Shown: one piece after another, positions 31,004-41,131 of the stretch
Position numbering within the stretch: the first letter of the stretch is position 1
Layout of the letters: each line of letters opens with the position of its first letter
DNA from: Streptomyces sp. NRRL S-646
GTDB taxonomy: Bacteria > Actinomycetota > Actinomycetes > Streptomycetales > Streptomycetaceae
Assembly (NCBI RefSeq): GCF_000720765.1
Contig: NZ_JODC01000003.1
Span: 1-64,000 of the forward strand
DNA length: 64,000 bases
Direction of reading: 5' to 3'
The notes under the pieces: model-generated
What the model was told of the DNA's origin: nothing
The model's database searches: none
The model's input: only the letters and a program-made list of their open reading frames with translations
Made by a program: the position numbers and the translations under genes

Positions 31004-31651
31004 TCAATTCGCCACCTCGAGGTCGGGTACGACCTTCCGCAGCTCGTCCGGCGAGATCGCGCCCTCGCGCAGCAGCACCGGCACCGGGCCGGTGACGTCG
31101 ACGATGGAGGACGGGACGTTGCCGGGGGTCGGGCCGCCGTCGAGGTAGACGGAGACCGAGTCGCCGAGCATCTCCTGCGCGGCGTCGCAGTCCTCGGGGG
31201 CGGGGTGGCCGGTCAGGTTCGCCGAGGACACGGCCATGGGGCCGACCTCGGTCAGCAGCTCGATGGCGACCGGGTGCAGGGGCATACGGATGGCGACCGT
31301 GCCCCGGGTGTCCCCGAGGTCCCACTGCAGGGACGGCTGGTGCTTGGCGACGAGCGTGAGCGCACCCGGCCAGAAGGCGTCGACGAGCTCCCAGGCCAGC
31401 TCGGAGAAGTCGGTGACGAGACCGTGGAGCGTGTTCGGCGACCCGATCAGCACGGGGGTGGGCATGTTGCGGCCCCGGCCCTTGGCCTCCAGCAGGTCGG
31501 CGACCGCCTCCGAGGAGAACGCGTCGGCGCCGATGCCGTACACCGTGTCGGTCGGGAGGACCACGAGCTCGCCACGGCGGACGGCGGACGCGGCTTCGCG
31601 CAGACCGGTCGTGCGGTCCGTCGCGTCGTTGGTGTCGTATCGCCGAGCCAT
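31004..31651 (-). CDS. L-threonylcarbamoyladenylate synthase (Sua5/YciO/TsaC family)
   Basis: 215 aa beginning MARRYDTNDATDRTTGLREA. Family marks: ELVVLPTDTVYGIGADAF, the KGRGRNMPTPVLIGS substrate loop, GALTLVAKHQ, TVAIRMPLHP and GPMAVSSANLTG. It makes threonylcarbamoyl-AMP from Thr, HCO3- and ATP for the t6A modification of ANN-decoding tRNAs. It is a single-domain TsaC-type enzyme without the Sua5 C-terminal domain. It follows prmC by 52 bp in the translation-related operon. Confidence 0.93.
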   Translation of the reverse strand: MARRYDTNDATDRTTGLREAASAVRRGELVVLPTDTVYGIGADAFSSEAVADLLEAKGRGRNMPTPVLIGSPNTLHGLVTDFSELAWELVDAFWPGALTLVAKHQPSLQWDLGDTRGTVAIRMPLHPVAIELLTEVGPMAVSSANLTGHPAPEDCDAAQEMLGDSVSVYLDGGPTPGNVPSSIVDVTGPVPVLLREGAISPDELRKVVPDLEVAN

Positions 31652-31703
31652 GTCTAGCGGGCCTCCTCGTACACGTACATCGGGAAGTGGGTCGTCGGGG
31701 TGC

Positions 31704-32549
31704 TCACGGCAGTGCCTTGCGGGCCGTCGCGAACCGGGGGCGGTTGTTGAGGTCCGGGTGGTCGGCCGCGTCGGCCCAGCCCCGCTCCTCGGTGAAGATC
31801 CACGGCACCTGGCCGCCCTGGGTGTCGGCATGCTCGATGACGACGACGCCGCCGGGGCGCAGGAGCCGGTGTGCGGTCCGTTCCAGACCGCGGATGAGAT
31901 CGAGGCCGTCCTCCCCCGAGAACAGGGCGAGTTCGGGATCGTAGTCCCGCGCCTCGGGAGCGACGTACTCCCATTCCGTCAGCGGGATGTACGGCGGGTT
32001 GGAGATGACCAGGTCGACCTGGCCGTCGAGGTCCGGGAAGGCGTCAAGGGCGTTGCCCTGGCGCAGGTCGACGCGCGAACCCTCCACGTTCTTGCGGGTC
32101 CACTGGAGCGCCTCCTCCGACAGCTCCACGGCGTGCACGCGCGAGCGCGGGACCTCCTGGGCGAGCGCGAGCGCGATGGCGCCGGAGCCGGTGCACAGGT
32201 CCACGATGCACGGCTCGACGACGTCCATGGCGCGTACGGCGTCTATGGCCCAGCCGACCACGGACTCGGTCTCGGGCCGCGGCACGAACACGCCCGGCCC
32301 CACCTGGAGTTCGAGGTAGCGGAAGTAGGCCCGCCCGGTGATGTGCTGCAGCGGCTCGCGCTGTTCGCGCCGGGCGATGACCTCCCAGTACCGGGCGTCG
32401 AAGTCCGAGTCCTTCACGGAGTGCAGTTGGCTGCGCTTCACGCCGTGCACGAACGCGGCGAGCTCCTCCGCGTCGGTGCGCGGCGAGGGCACGCCGGCGT
32501 CGGCCAGCCGCTGGGTGGCCTGTGCCACCTCTGCGAGCAGCAGGTTCAC
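31704..32549 (-). CDS. prmC: peptide chain release factor N5-glutamine methyltransferase
   Basis: 281 aa. A helical N-terminal domain is followed by a SAM-methyltransferase fold with motif I VDLCTGSGAIALALA and the Gln-methyltransferase signature ISNPPYIP. It methylates the GGQ glutamine of RF1 and RF2. It lies 39 bp downstream of prfA, its substrate gene, which is the classical pairing. Confidence 0.95.
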   Translation of the reverse strand: MNLLLAEVAQATQRLADAGVPSPRTDAEELAAFVHGVKRSQLHSVKDSDFDARYWEVIARREQREPLQHITGRAYFRYLELQVGPGVFVPRPETESVVGWAIDAVRAMDVVEPCIVDLCTGSGAIALALAQEVPRSRVHAVELSEEALQWTRKNVEGSRVDLRQGNALDAFPDLDGQVDLVISNPPYIPLTEWEYVAPEARDYDPELALFSGEDGLDLIRGLERTAHRLLRPGGVVVIEHADTQGGQVPWIFTEERGWADAADHPDLNNRPRFATARKALP

Positions 32550-32588
32550 GCATTCCTCCGTGTCGTACTGGGTCGTGCGCAGATGCCT

Positions 32589-33665
32589 TTATGCAGCCGC
32601 CAGCTTCGCTGCCGAGTCCGCGTCGACGCAGGCCTGGATCACCGCGTCGAGGTCGCCGTCCAGGACCTGGTCCAGGTTGTAGGCCTTGAAGCCGACGCGG
32701 TGGTCCGAGATGCGATTCTCCGGGAAGTTGTACGTGCGGATCTTCTCGGAGCGGTCGACGGTGCGGACCTGGCTGCGGCGGGCGTCGGCGGCTTCCTTCT
32801 CCGCCTCCTCCTGCGCCGCTGCGAGCAGCCTGGAGCGCAGGATACGCATCGCCTGCTCCTTGTTCTGCAGCTGGCTCTTCTCGTTCTGGCAGGAGGCGAC
32901 GACTCCGGTCGGGATGTGCGTGATGCGCACCGCGGAGTCGGTGGTGTTGACGGACTGGCCGCCGGGTCCGGAGGAGCGGTAGACGTCGATGCGGAGGTCG
33001 TTCGGGTTGATCTCGACGTCGACCTCCTCCGCCTCGGGCGTGACGAGCACACCGGCGGCGGACGTGTGGATACGGCCCTGGGACTCGGTGGCCGGCACGC
33101 GCTGCACGCGGTGCACACCGCCCTCGTACTTCATCCGCGCCCAGACGCCCTGCCCGGGCTCCGTGGCGCCCTGGCCGCCCTTGGTCTTCACGGCGACCTG
33201 GACGTCCTTGTAGCCGCCGAGCTCCGACTCGGTGGCGTCGATGATCTCGGTCTTCCAGCCGACGCGCTCCGCGTACCGGAGGTACATGCGCAGGAGGTCA
33301 CCGGCGAAGAGCGCGGACTCGTCGCCGCCGGCGCCGGCCTTGATCTCGAGGATCACGTCCTTGTCGTCGGACGGGTCCCGGGGCACGAGCAGCAGGCGCA
33401 GCTTCTCGGTGAGTTCCTCGCGCTGCTTCTCCAGCTCCTTGACCTCGGCGACGAAGTCCGGGTCGTCGGCGGCGAATTCCTTCGCCGTCTCGATGTCGTC
33501 GCCGGTCTGCTTCCAGGAGCGGTACGTGGCGACGATCGGGGTGAGCTCGGCGTAGCGCTTGTTCAGCTTGCGCGCGTTGGCCTGGTCGGCGTGGACCGAC
33601 GGGTCGGCGAGCTTCGTCTCCAGGTCGGCGTGCTCACCGACGAGTTCCTCGACGGCCTCGAACAT
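32589..33665 (-). CDS. prfA: peptide chain release factor 1
   Basis: 358 aa. Domain 3 has [18 protein letters not shown] with the catalytic GGQ. The anticodon-like tripeptide region ([12 protein letters not shown]) contains PAT, as expected for RF1 recognising UAA and UAG. First gene of the prfA-prmC-Sua5 series; rpmE lies about 108 bp upstream. Confidence 0.97.
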   Translation of the reverse strand: MFEAVEELVGEHADLETKLADPSVHADQANARKLNKRYAELTPIVATYRSWKQTGDDIETAKEFAADDPDFVAEVKELEKQREELTEKLRLLLVPRDPSDDKDVILEIKAGAGGDESALFAGDLLRMYLRYAERVGWKTEIIDATESELGGYKDVQVAVKTKGGQGATEPGQGVWARMKYEGGVHRVQRVPATESQGRIHTSAAGVLVTPEAEEVDVEINPNDLRIDVYRSSGPGGQSVNTTDSAVRITHIPTGVVASCQNEKSQLQNKEQAMRILRSRLLAAAQEEAEKEAADARRSQVRTVDRSEKIRTYNFPENRISDHRVGFKAYNLDQVLDGDLDAVIQACVDADSAAKLAAA

Positions 33666-33773
33666 CTTGGGCTCCTGTACTGCGTGGAAAAGGGCGGAAG
33701 GCGGGCGACCAAAAACGCCGGTCCCGGCACGCCTGTTTCAGGGCGCGGCCGTGGACCGGCGGATTGGAGCCAG

Positions 33774-33998
33774 CTACTTCTTGGAGCCGGCAGCAGCCTT
33801 GCCGAAGCGGGCCTCGAAGCGGGCCACACGGCCACCGGTGTCGAGGATCTTCTGCTTGCCCGTGTAGAACGGGTGGCACTCGGAGCAGACCTCGGCGCGG
33901 ATGGTGCCGCTGGAGATCGTGCTGCGGGTGGTGAACGACGCGCCACAGGTGCAGCTGACCTGCGTCTCGACGTACTCGGGGTGGATGTCGCGCTTCAA
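33774..33998 (-). CDS. rpmE: 50S ribosomal protein L31 (zinc-binding type)
   Basis: 74 aa. A TTG start (read [16 protein letters not shown]) with AGGAG upstream. It has the four zinc-ligand Cys ([15 protein letters not shown]) of the 'C+' L31, and [17 protein letters not shown]. The C+ form is used when zinc is sufficient; a zinc-free paralogue would be elsewhere in the genome. Confidence 0.95.
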   Translation of the reverse strand: MKRDIHPEYVETQVSCTCGASFTTRSTISSGTIRAEVCSECHPFYTGKQKILDTGGRVARFEARFGKAAAGSKK

Positions 33999-34192
33999 GG
34001 TGTCTCCTAGTTTCGGGAGGGCGCCGGGTCGCTCCCGCGGGGTGCAGGGGCGTGAACCGGGGCCGACGTACCAGTCTGCCAGGACTGGGGCCATCCCCCA
34101 AAACCGGGGGCGACTGCAGATTGTTCCCTGCAGGCCGGTGGGGGCTTGTCGCGCCCCGCGGCGGAGCCGCAGATCGACACAGCCCCGCGCCC

Positions 34193-35335
34193 CTAGTGAC
34201 TGGCGGTGACCACGCCCTTGGCTTCGCCCGTCGCCGTGCCCTTCGTGGCGCTCGCCGGGATCGCCTGGTCGTTCTTCAGGGCCGTCCAGACCTGCTGGGC
34301 CTTCGTCTTCTCCACGATCACGCGGTTGGGATTGGACGGGTCGTACTGGACCGGCATCGTGATCATGTGCATGTTGCTGGAGCTGATGCTCTTGAGGCCG
34401 TTGGCGAAGGACATCAGGGAGTTGACCGAGCCGAGGTCGGAGTCGGTCGTCACGGCCTTGGTGGCGGTGTCGGCGAGGTCGTAGAGCTTCTTCGGGCTGG
34501 TGAAGATGCCGACGTGCTTGACCTGCTCGACCAGGGCCTTGATGAAGGCCTGCTGGAGCTGGATGCGGCCGAGGTCGGAGCCGTCGCCGACGCCGTGCCG
34601 GGTGCGGACCAGGCCGAGGGCCTGCTCACCGTCGAGCTTGTGTGTGCCGGCCTTGAGGTTCAGATGGCTCTGGGAGTCCTTGATGTCCTTGGTCGTGGTG
34701 ACCGGGACGCCTCCGAGCTCGTCGATGAGCTTCTCGAAGCCGCTGAAGTCGACCTCGAGGTAGTGGTCCATGCGCAGCCCGCTGATCGACTCCACGGTCT
34801 TCACGGCGCAGGCGGCGCCGCCGGTGGAGTACGCGGTGTTGAACATGACGCCGGACGCGGCGGGATGCGTCTTGCCGTGGGTGTCGGTGCACTCGGGGCG
34901 GTCGATGAGGGTGTCACGCGGCATGGAGACCACGCTGGCCTTCTTGTGGCCCTTGTAGACGTGCACGATCATCGCCGTGTCGGATCGGGCGCTGCCGTCG
35001 TCCGTGCCGCCGCCGAGCTTCTTGTTGCTGCCCGAGCGGCTGTCCGAACCGAGGACCAGGATGTTCTCGGAGCCGTTGTCGACCTTCGTCGGCCGGTCCG
35101 TGCCCAGGGCCGAGTCGATGTCGACGCTCTTGATGTTGCCGTTGAGCTTGAAGTACAGGTATCCGGCTCCGGTGCCGCCCAGCACGACGATGCCCGCGGC
35201 GGTCCACGCCGTGATCAGCAGGCCTTTGCGGCGCGTGCTGCGGGGCTTGCGACGGCGGCCCTTGGCGCGGCCGCGCGTGCCGTTGGTGCCGGGCTCTCCC
35301 GGTATGCCGGGTTCCGGCGTGCTCTCGGCGGACAT
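34193..35335 (-). CDS. LytR-CpsA-Psr (LCP) family cell-wall polymer ligase
   Basis: 380 aa from [16 protein letters not shown], with GAGGAGCAC just upstream. The basic cytoplasmic tail ([15 protein letters not shown]) precedes one membrane helix (about residues 45-67). The extracytoplasmic LCP domain includes [41 protein letters not shown] and [23 protein letters not shown] enzymes attach anionic polymers (teichoic acids, arabinogalactan) from undecaprenyl carriers to peptidoglycan. The nearby WecA-like gene could start such a polymer. Confidence 0.93.
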   Translation of the reverse strand: MSAESTPEPGIPGEPGTNGTRGRAKGRRRKPRSTRRKGLLITAWTAAGIVVLGGTGAGYLYFKLNGNIKSVDIDSALGTDRPTKVDNGSENILVLGSDSRSGSNKKLGGGTDDGSARSDTAMIVHVYKGHKKASVVSMPRDTLIDRPECTDTHGKTHPAASGVMFNTAYSTGGAACAVKTVESISGLRMDHYLEVDFSGFEKLIDELGGVPVTTTKDIKDSQSHLNLKAGTHKLDGEQALGLVRTRHGVGDGSDLGRIQLQQAFIKALVEQVKHVGIFTSPKKLYDLADTATKAVTTDSDLGSVNSLMSFANGLKSISSSNMHMITMPVQYDPSNPNRVIVEKTKAQQVWTALKNDQAIPASATKGTATGEAKGVVTASH

Positions 35336-35459
35336 GTGCTCCTCGTTCTCGTCCGGTCGGTTACCCCCTGCTGTCGGGAACAGGCTTCGTCGATTCGCCC
35401 GTACCGCACCATGTTCACCCCGGCTGGTCAGACGGGAGAACTCGGGAAAGGGTTGCACA

Positions 35460-35500
35460 ACGCACTGTGCCCGACTTGTGGAAAGTCGGGCACAGTGCGT
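35460..35500 (-). terminator. strong hairpin downstream of the protease gene
   Basis: An 18-bp perfect inverted repeat (35460-35477 with 35483-35500) with a 5-nt loop. It lies 38 bp after the stop of the minus-strand protease gene and 125 bp before the LCP start. It probably terminates the protease transcript. Confidence 0.8.
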
Positions 35501-35538
35501 AACGGGTTATTCGGGTCGTACCCCTCTCACCTGCGGCG

Positions 35539-37377
35539 TCAGCCCCAGATGTCGTACGCCTGGAAGCCGGTACCGACAGAGATCCTTGTGGCAAAGATCT
35601 CGCTCGTCGCCTTACCGGTGCCCGGGTACAGGTAGAGCGTGCCTCCGGACGTCCGGGCCAGGAAGTCGGCCTTGCCGTCGCCGGTGATGTCGCCGACCGC
35701 GTCGAAGGCGTTGTAGCCGGTCCAGGCGCTGCGGACCTTGATACGGCCGGCGAAGGCGCCGGAGCCGGAGGTGCCGTTGCCCTTGTACAGGTACACGTCG
35801 CCGGTGCTGCTCTGACGGGCGATCAGGTCGGCCCTGCCGTCGCCGGTGAGGTCACCGTGGGCGCGCAGCGAGTTGTACTGGCCCCAGCCGGAGCCGACCT
35901 TCACCGCGCCGGCGAAGGTTCCGTTGCCCTTGCCCGGGTAGATCCACAGGTTGCCCGAGGAGTCGACCGAGAGCAGGTCGGGCAGATAGTCGCCGGTGAC
36001 GTCACCGGGGGCGACGGTGAACTTGCGGGTGGACCAGTTGCTGAAGATCTGGGTCCTGCTCCAGCTCTGGGTGGACGGGATGTAGTGCAGCCAGAAGACC
36101 GCCCCGTCGCTGCTGCGGCGCAGGACGAAGTCCTGGTAGCCGTCCCGGTTGAGGTCCGTCTGCAGGATCGTGTTGTAGCCGCTGAAGCTGCCCCAGGAGA
36201 TGCGGGACGCGAACGAGGTGCCCTTGGAGTCCTTCTCGTAGCCGGTGCTCGTGGAGTGCTCGCGCACGAACATGTCGGCCTTGAGGTCACCGCTCAGGTT
36301 GGTGTCGTCGATGCGGGGGTAGGCCGCCCCGACGTACGCCTTCACCTTGGTGAACACGCTGTACGCGCCCTTGGCCACGCAGTCCTGCACGCCCCACGAC
36401 ACGATGCCGACGATCCGGTTGTTGACGATCAGCGGACCGCCGGAGTCGCCGTTGCAGGCCGTGGTGGTGCCGGAGTCGCTGCCGGTCGCCGGGGTGCCGG
36501 CGCAGACCATGTGGCCCGCGATGAAGTCGCTGCCGTAGTAGCCGGAGCAGGTGCTGTCGGACTGCACGGGCAGCGGCGCCGACTGCAGGGTCTGCGAGAT
36601 GTCGTCGCTGGTGGAGCTGGTACGACCCCAGCCGTAGACCTTGGCGCTGGTCCCGGCCGCGTACGACGCCGTGTCACTGGAGGTCGTCATGCGGATCGGG
36701 GTGGCGGTGATCGGGTTCGGCAGCGTCAGGACGGCGACGTCGTTGTCGACGGTCGTCGAGTTGTACGACGGGTGGTTCCACTGCTGCCAGATGCCGGAGA
36801 CGGTGCCACCGTGCAGGTCGGTGTTGCCGGAGCTGTCGGTGGTGGGCAGCTGGTCGGTGCCGGTGACGATCGCCCCGTACGCGTGCCAGTTGAAGCCCTT
36901 GACGCAGTGCGAGGCGGTGAGGATCTTCGTCGGCGCCACGACGGTACCGCCGCAGAAGAAGCCGAGGTCGTCACCGGTGTCGCTGGTGCCCTTGTCGTCG
37001 TAGTACCAGAGCTGTGCCATCCACGGCGCCGAGGTGATGCTCGTCGAGGTGCCGCCGATGATCATCGGGCTGACCGTGGAGGTGGACGAGGACCCGGACG
37101 AGGAGGTGGACGACGTGCTCGACTTGTCCGTCTTGGCGTCCTTGGTCTTCGACCCCTTCCTGAAGTCCTTGTCGGTGGCGAGCGCGCCCGTGACACGGGC
37201 CGTCAGCTCGGACAGCGGGGCGGCGCTGGTGCTGGGCTTGACGGTCGGATCCGCCGACGCGGTCGCGGCGTTCGCGGAAGACATGAACAGCGCGGCGGCC
37301 ACCGCCGCGGCGACGCCCGTCGCGACGACGGGCAGGGCGATGCGTATCCGGCGTCTGTGACGACCGCTGCCGGACAT
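35539..37377 (-). CDS. secreted trypsin-like serine protease with C-terminal FG-GAP/VCBS repeats
   Basis: 612 aa from MSGSGRHRRRIRIALPVV; a TTG four codons upstream is an alternative with a better-placed purine tract. A signal peptide of about 37 residues ends SSANA. A pro-like linker rich in S, T and K is followed by an S1A protease domain with all three catalytic residues: His in LTASHCVKG, Asp in DNDVAVLTL, Ser in CNGDSGGPLI. The C-terminal half has about four FG-GAP-type repeats (GDLKADMFV, NRDGYQDFVLRR, GDVTGDYLPDLLSV, GDLTGDGRADLIA, GDITGDGKADFLA) with Ca-binding DxDG-like loops, likely a beta-propeller for binding substrate or cell wall. Confidence 0.92.
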   Translation of the reverse strand: MSGSGRHRRRIRIALPVVATGVAAAVAAALFMSSANAATASADPTVKPSTSAAPLSELTARVTGALATDKDFRKGSKTKDAKTDKSSTSSTSSSGSSSTSTVSPMIIGGTSTSITSAPWMAQLWYYDDKGTSDTGDDLGFFCGGTVVAPTKILTASHCVKGFNWHAYGAIVTGTDQLPTTDSSGNTDLHGGTVSGIWQQWNHPSYNSTTVDNDVAVLTLPNPITATPIRMTTSSDTASYAAGTSAKVYGWGRTSSTSDDISQTLQSAPLPVQSDSTCSGYYGSDFIAGHMVCAGTPATGSDSGTTTACNGDSGGPLIVNNRIVGIVSWGVQDCVAKGAYSVFTKVKAYVGAAYPRIDDTNLSGDLKADMFVREHSTSTGYEKDSKGTSFASRISWGSFSGYNTILQTDLNRDGYQDFVLRRSSDGAVFWLHYIPSTQSWSRTQIFSNWSTRKFTVAPGDVTGDYLPDLLSVDSSGNLWIYPGKGNGTFAGAVKVGSGWGQYNSLRAHGDLTGDGRADLIARQSSTGDVYLYKGNGTSGSGAFAGRIKVRSAWTGYNAFDAVGDITGDGKADFLARTSGGTLYLYPGTGKATSEIFATRISVGTGFQAYDIWG

Positions 37378-37458
37378 GGGTGTGGTCAAGGAAGTCCCCC
37401 CCACAGAGACATGAGTTTGGGAGGGGCGCACGCTGCGCCCCTCCCTCTCTGCGTCAAA

Positions 37459-37496
37459 AGGCCGCCCCCCGTTACCGGAGTAACGGGGGGCGGCCT
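37459..37496 (-). terminator. rho gene intrinsic terminator
   Basis: A 17-bp perfect stem (37459-37475 with 37480-37496) with a 4-nt loop, followed on the minus strand by TTTT. It begins 17 bp after the rho stop. The gene for the Rho factor itself thus ends with a textbook Rho-independent terminator. Confidence 0.88.
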
Positions 37497-37512
37497 GAGT
37501 GAAGGCTGTGCC

Positions 37513-39540
37513 TCAGTCGCCGTTGCCGGGCATCGGCGTCGTCTTCTGAATCTGCAGCAAGAACTCCGCATTCGACTTCGTCTGCTTCATCTTGTCCAGC
37601 AGCAGCTCGATCGCCTGCTGCTGATCCAGCGCGTGCAGCACCCGCCGCAGCTTCCAGACGATGGCAAGTTCGTCGCTGCCGAGCAGAATCTCTTCCTTAC
37701 GCGTACCGGACGCATCGACGTCCACCGCCGGGAAGATCCGCTTGTCCGCAAGCTTCCGGTCGAGCTTGAGCTCGGCGTTACCGGTGCCCTTGAACTCCTC
37801 GAAGATCACCTCGTCCATGCGGGACCCGGTGTCCACCAGGGCGGTGGCGAGGATGGTGAGCGAGCCACCGTCCTCGATGTTCCGCGCCGCACCGAAGAAG
37901 CGCTTCGGCGGGTACAGCGCCGTCGAGTCGACACCACCGGACAGGATGCGGCCGGAGGCGGGCGCGGCGAGGTTGTACGCACGGCCCAGACGCGTGATGG
38001 AGTCGAGCAGCACGACGACGTCGTGGCCCAGCTCCACCAGCCGCTTGGCGCGCTCGATGGCGAGTTCGGCGACCGTGGTGTGGTCCTCGGCGGGGCGGTC
38101 GAAGGTCGAGGAGATGACCTCGCCCTTGACCGACCGCTGCATGTCGGTGACCTCTTCCGGACGCTCGTCGACCAGGACGACCATCAGGTGGCACTCGGGG
38201 TTGTTGTGCGTGATCGCGTTGGCGATCGCCTGCATGATCATGGTCTTGCCGGTCTTCGGCGGAGCCACGATCAGACCGCGCTGGCCCTTACCGATGGGCG
38301 CGACGAGGTCGATGATGCGGGTCGTCAGCACACCCGGGTCGGTCTCCAGGCGGAGCCGGTCCTGCGGGTAGAGAGGCGTCAGCTTGTTGAACTCCGGGCG
38401 GCCACGGCCGTGTTCGGGCGCCATGCCGTTGACGGAGTCGAGACGGACCAGCGCGTTGAACTTCTCGCGCCGCTCGCCTTCCTTGGGCTGACGGACCGCG
38501 CCGGTGACGTGGTCGCCCTTGCGCAGGCCGTTCTTGCGGACCTGGGCGAGGGAGACGTAGACGTCGTTGGGACCCGGCAGGTAGCCCGACGTACGGATGA
38601 AGGCGTAGTTGTCGAGGATGTCCAGGATGCCCGCGACGGGGATCAGGACGTCGTCCTCGTTGAGCTGCGGCTCGGCGCCGCCCATCTCGTCACGGCCACG
38701 GCGGCCACGGCGGTCCCGGTAACGGCCCCGACGGCCGCGGCGGCCGCCCTCGAAGTCGTCGTCGTCCTGCGGGCCGTTGTCACGCTGCTGGCGGTCCTGA
38801 CGGTCCTGGCGGGCGCCGCCCTGCTGGCGGTCCTGACGGTCCTGGCGCTGCTGGCCACCGCCCTGGCCGCCCTGCTGCTCGTCGCCCTTGTTGCCGCGGC
38901 GGTCGCGGTCACGGCCTCCGCGGTCGCGGTCACCCCGGTCACGGCGGTCACGGCGGCCCTGACGGCCGTCACCGTCAGCGGCCTCGCCCTGCGCCTGCGG
39001 GGCGGGCGTCTCGGCCTTCGGCTCGCTCTTCGCCTCGGCGGCAACCGTCTCGGGGCTGCCCGCCTCGGCGGTGGCACGACGACGGCGACGCTCCGCGGGA
39101 GCGGCGTCCTCGCTGGCCGGCTGGCCGGGGATCTCGATCTGCTGCTGGGCCACGGCCTTCTCGGCCGAGGCGGCCGCCTTCTTCTCGGCGGCGGGAGCGG
39201 CGTCCTCGCCCGTACGAGCCTTGGAGGTGGCGCGGCGCTTGGGCTTGGTCTCGGCGGCGGCCTCGGCCTTCGCCGGGGCAGCACCGCCTCCCCCAGAGGG
39301 GGCACCCCCAGCCTGCGCCTCCTTGATGACCTCGATCAGCTGGCTCTTGCGCATGCGCGCCGTGCCCCTGATACCGAGGCCGGATGCGACCTGCTGCAGC
39401 TCGGCCAGCACCATGCCCTCAAGGCCGGTACCGCGGCGCCGCCGGGAGCCTGCACCGGTGGCAGGCGCGGAGGCGTCCGTGGCGGGCGCGGCAGCGGTCT
39501 CCTCGACACGTGCGCCCATCAGATCGGTGGTGTCGCTCAC
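37513..39540 (-). CDS. rho: transcription termination factor Rho
   Basis: 675 aa, GTG start ([14 protein letters not shown]) behind GGAAGGA. The N-terminal helix domain ([21 protein letters not shown]) is followed by a long insert of about 190 residues, rich in Ala/Lys/Glu and then Arg/Gly/Asp/Gln (for example [18 protein letters not shown]). Then come the RNA-binding cold-shock fold ([17 protein letters not shown]) and the RecA-type motor with Walker [10 protein letters not shown] and Q-loop/R-loop residues. E. coli Rho is 419 aa, so the extra mass is the RGG-like insert typical of high-GC actinobacteria, which broadens RNA binding. Confidence 0.97.
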   Translation of the reverse strand: MSDTTDLMGARVEETAAAPATDASAPATGAGSRRRRGTGLEGMVLAELQQVASGLGIRGTARMRKSQLIEVIKEAQAGGAPSGGGGAAPAKAEAAAETKPKRRATSKARTGEDAAPAAEKKAAASAEKAVAQQQIEIPGQPASEDAAPAERRRRRATAEAGSPETVAAEAKSEPKAETPAPQAQGEAADGDGRQGRRDRRDRGDRDRGGRDRDRRGNKGDEQQGGQGGGQQRQDRQDRQQGGARQDRQDRQQRDNGPQDDDDFEGGRRGRRGRYRDRRGRRGRDEMGGAEPQLNEDDVLIPVAGILDILDNYAFIRTSGYLPGPNDVYVSLAQVRKNGLRKGDHVTGAVRQPKEGERREKFNALVRLDSVNGMAPEHGRGRPEFNKLTPLYPQDRLRLETDPGVLTTRIIDLVAPIGKGQRGLIVAPPKTGKTMIMQAIANAITHNNPECHLMVVLVDERPEEVTDMQRSVKGEVISSTFDRPAEDHTTVAELAIERAKRLVELGHDVVVLLDSITRLGRAYNLAAPASGRILSGGVDSTALYPPKRFFGAARNIEDGGSLTILATALVDTGSRMDEVIFEEFKGTGNAELKLDRKLADKRIFPAVDVDASGTRKEEILLGSDELAIVWKLRRVLHALDQQQAIELLLDKMKQTKSNAEFLLQIQKTTPMPGNGD

Positions 39541-39953
39541 GAAGGGTCCTTCCCTGGAGCGGACGTCGGCCTGTCTGGCTCGGCGACCGGTTGTGCTTCC
39601 GGCTTCGGTCCTTGCTGTGTGGACCGTGCCGGGGCGGTGGTCCGCCAAAGGTGGCGGAGGCGATATCTGGGATGGCGCTTCCCAAAGCCGTGGCCGTGGC
39701 ACCGAGTGTCGGTGTCACGTGGCTTGGTCGCACCGATTCCGGAGCGTGCCCGGCAAGTCGCTCAGTGCCCGCGTACGAGGTACTGCCCGCGTACGTCGTA
39801 CGGAACACAGTGCGGCTTGGGAGGCTCCCGGAAGAATGTCTGTCCCGGACGGGGACACGAAGCACCTCGCCATGGTGGGGTCGGGTGCAGACTTGAGATT
39901 AACACTACCGGATCCAACAAACATTCCCCCTCTCGAAATCCGGCAACCGTGTG
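39541..39953 (-). promoter_or_regulatory. long leader/intergenic region upstream of rho
   Basis: 413 bp without a convincing gene between thrB and rho. The AT-rich block about 39890-39945 near the thrB end is the best promoter candidate, which would give rho a 5' UTR of roughly 350 nt. Within it CCCGCGTACG repeats twice (about 39768 and 39785), with self-complementary GTAC-rich stretches. A long leader would suit rho autoregulation, which is known in other bacteria. This is inference. Confidence 0.4.
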
Positions 39954-40871
39954 TCAGGTCGCAAGCGGCAGCACGCTCGCTCCCTGGGCGTCGAGGTCGA
40001 GCCGGTTCGCGGCCCACCCTTCGCCTGCCAGATGGGCGACCTTGTCGGCGCTGTCGGCGTCGGCCAGCGCCAGCACAGTGGGTCCTGCACCCGAGATGAC
40101 TGCCGGGACTCCGTCGGCCCGCAGCCGCTCCACCAGCGCGGCGCTCTCCGGCATGGCGGGCGCGCGGTACTCCTGGTGGAGACGGTCCTCGGTGGCGGGC
40201 AGCAGCAGCTCGGGGCGCCTGGTCAGGGCCTCGACGAGCAGAGCGGCACGGCCCGCGTTGGTGGCGGCGTCGACGTGCGGCACGGTGCGCGGGAGCAGGC
40301 CGCGCGCGGTCTCGGTGAGGACCGGCTTTCCGGGCACGAAAACCACCGGAACGATGGAATCGGCGGCATCCATCCTGATCGCGCGGGCGGCGCCCGCCTC
40401 CATCCAGGACAGCGTGAAACCGCCGAGCAGACAGGCCGCCACGTTGTCGGGGTGGCCCTCGATCTCGGTCGCGAGCTCGAGCAGGGCCGTGTCGTCGAGC
40501 TTCGACTCCCCGCCTATGGTCACGGCGCGCGCGGCGACGATGCCGGCGCAGATGGCGGCCGAGGAGGAGCCGAGACCGCGGCCGTGCGGGATGCGGTTGG
40601 CACAGACGATCTCGAGGCCGCGCGGCTGTCCGCCGAGGAGGTCGAAGGCGGTGCGCAGGGAGCGTACGAGGAGGTGTTTCTCGTCACGCGGCAGCGTTTC
40701 GCTGCCCTCGCCCGCGATGTCGATGTGCAGCCCGGAGTCGGCCACCCTGACGACGACGTCGTCGTAGAGCCCCAGCGACAGACCCAGGGCGTCGAAGCCC
40801 GGGCCGAGGTTGGCGCTGGTGGCGGGGACGCGCACCCTTACGGCGGCGGCGCGGAAGGCGGGACCGGCCAT
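39954..40871 (-). CDS. thrB: homoserine kinase
   Basis: 305 aa GHMP kinase from MAGPAFRAAAVRVRVPATSA. Motif 1 RVPATSANLGPGFDALG, motif 2 (ATP loop) IPHGRGLGSSSAAICAG and motif 3 AVISGAGPTVLAL are present. It phosphorylates homoserine for ThrC. It follows thrC by 260 bp in the same direction. Confidence 0.96.
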   Translation of the reverse strand: MAGPAFRAAAVRVRVPATSANLGPGFDALGLSLGLYDDVVVRVADSGLHIDIAGEGSETLPRDEKHLLVRSLRTAFDLLGGQPRGLEIVCANRIPHGRGLGSSSAAICAGIVAARAVTIGGESKLDDTALLELATEIEGHPDNVAACLLGGFTLSWMEAGAARAIRMDAADSIVPVVFVPGKPVLTETARGLLPRTVPHVDAATNAGRAALLVEALTRRPELLLPATEDRLHQEYRAPAMPESAALVERLRADGVPAVISGAGPTVLALADADSADKVAHLAGEGWAANRLDLDAQGASVLPLAT

Positions 40872-41131
40872 CTCTCGATGACTCTCCTTGAGCTGCGTGA
40901 TGGTCGAAAACATTCGATACGACATCGGCTACGTACGGGGAGACCCTCAGGCCGCGGAGACGGCGCGGCACCGTCCAGACGCTCCATGGGCGGAGGCATA
41001 TGCGGCGGGCGGGTTCGGTACAGCCTATCGAAGGATGCTTCTGTGGCGACATAGGGCGCACAGGAGGCGCACGATGCGTGCCGTAAGCCCCCTGTGCACC
41101 CCTCGGAGGGAGTTCCCTGTCAGGCCGGACG

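Noticed and set aside
35857..40767. A 1636-codon open frame on the plus strand opposite the protease, rho and thrB genes
   Set aside because: It is antisense to three well-supported genes. Long antisense frames are common where GC3 is near 95 percent. Its composition (Val/Gly/Arg/Asp runs) is that of a shadow frame.
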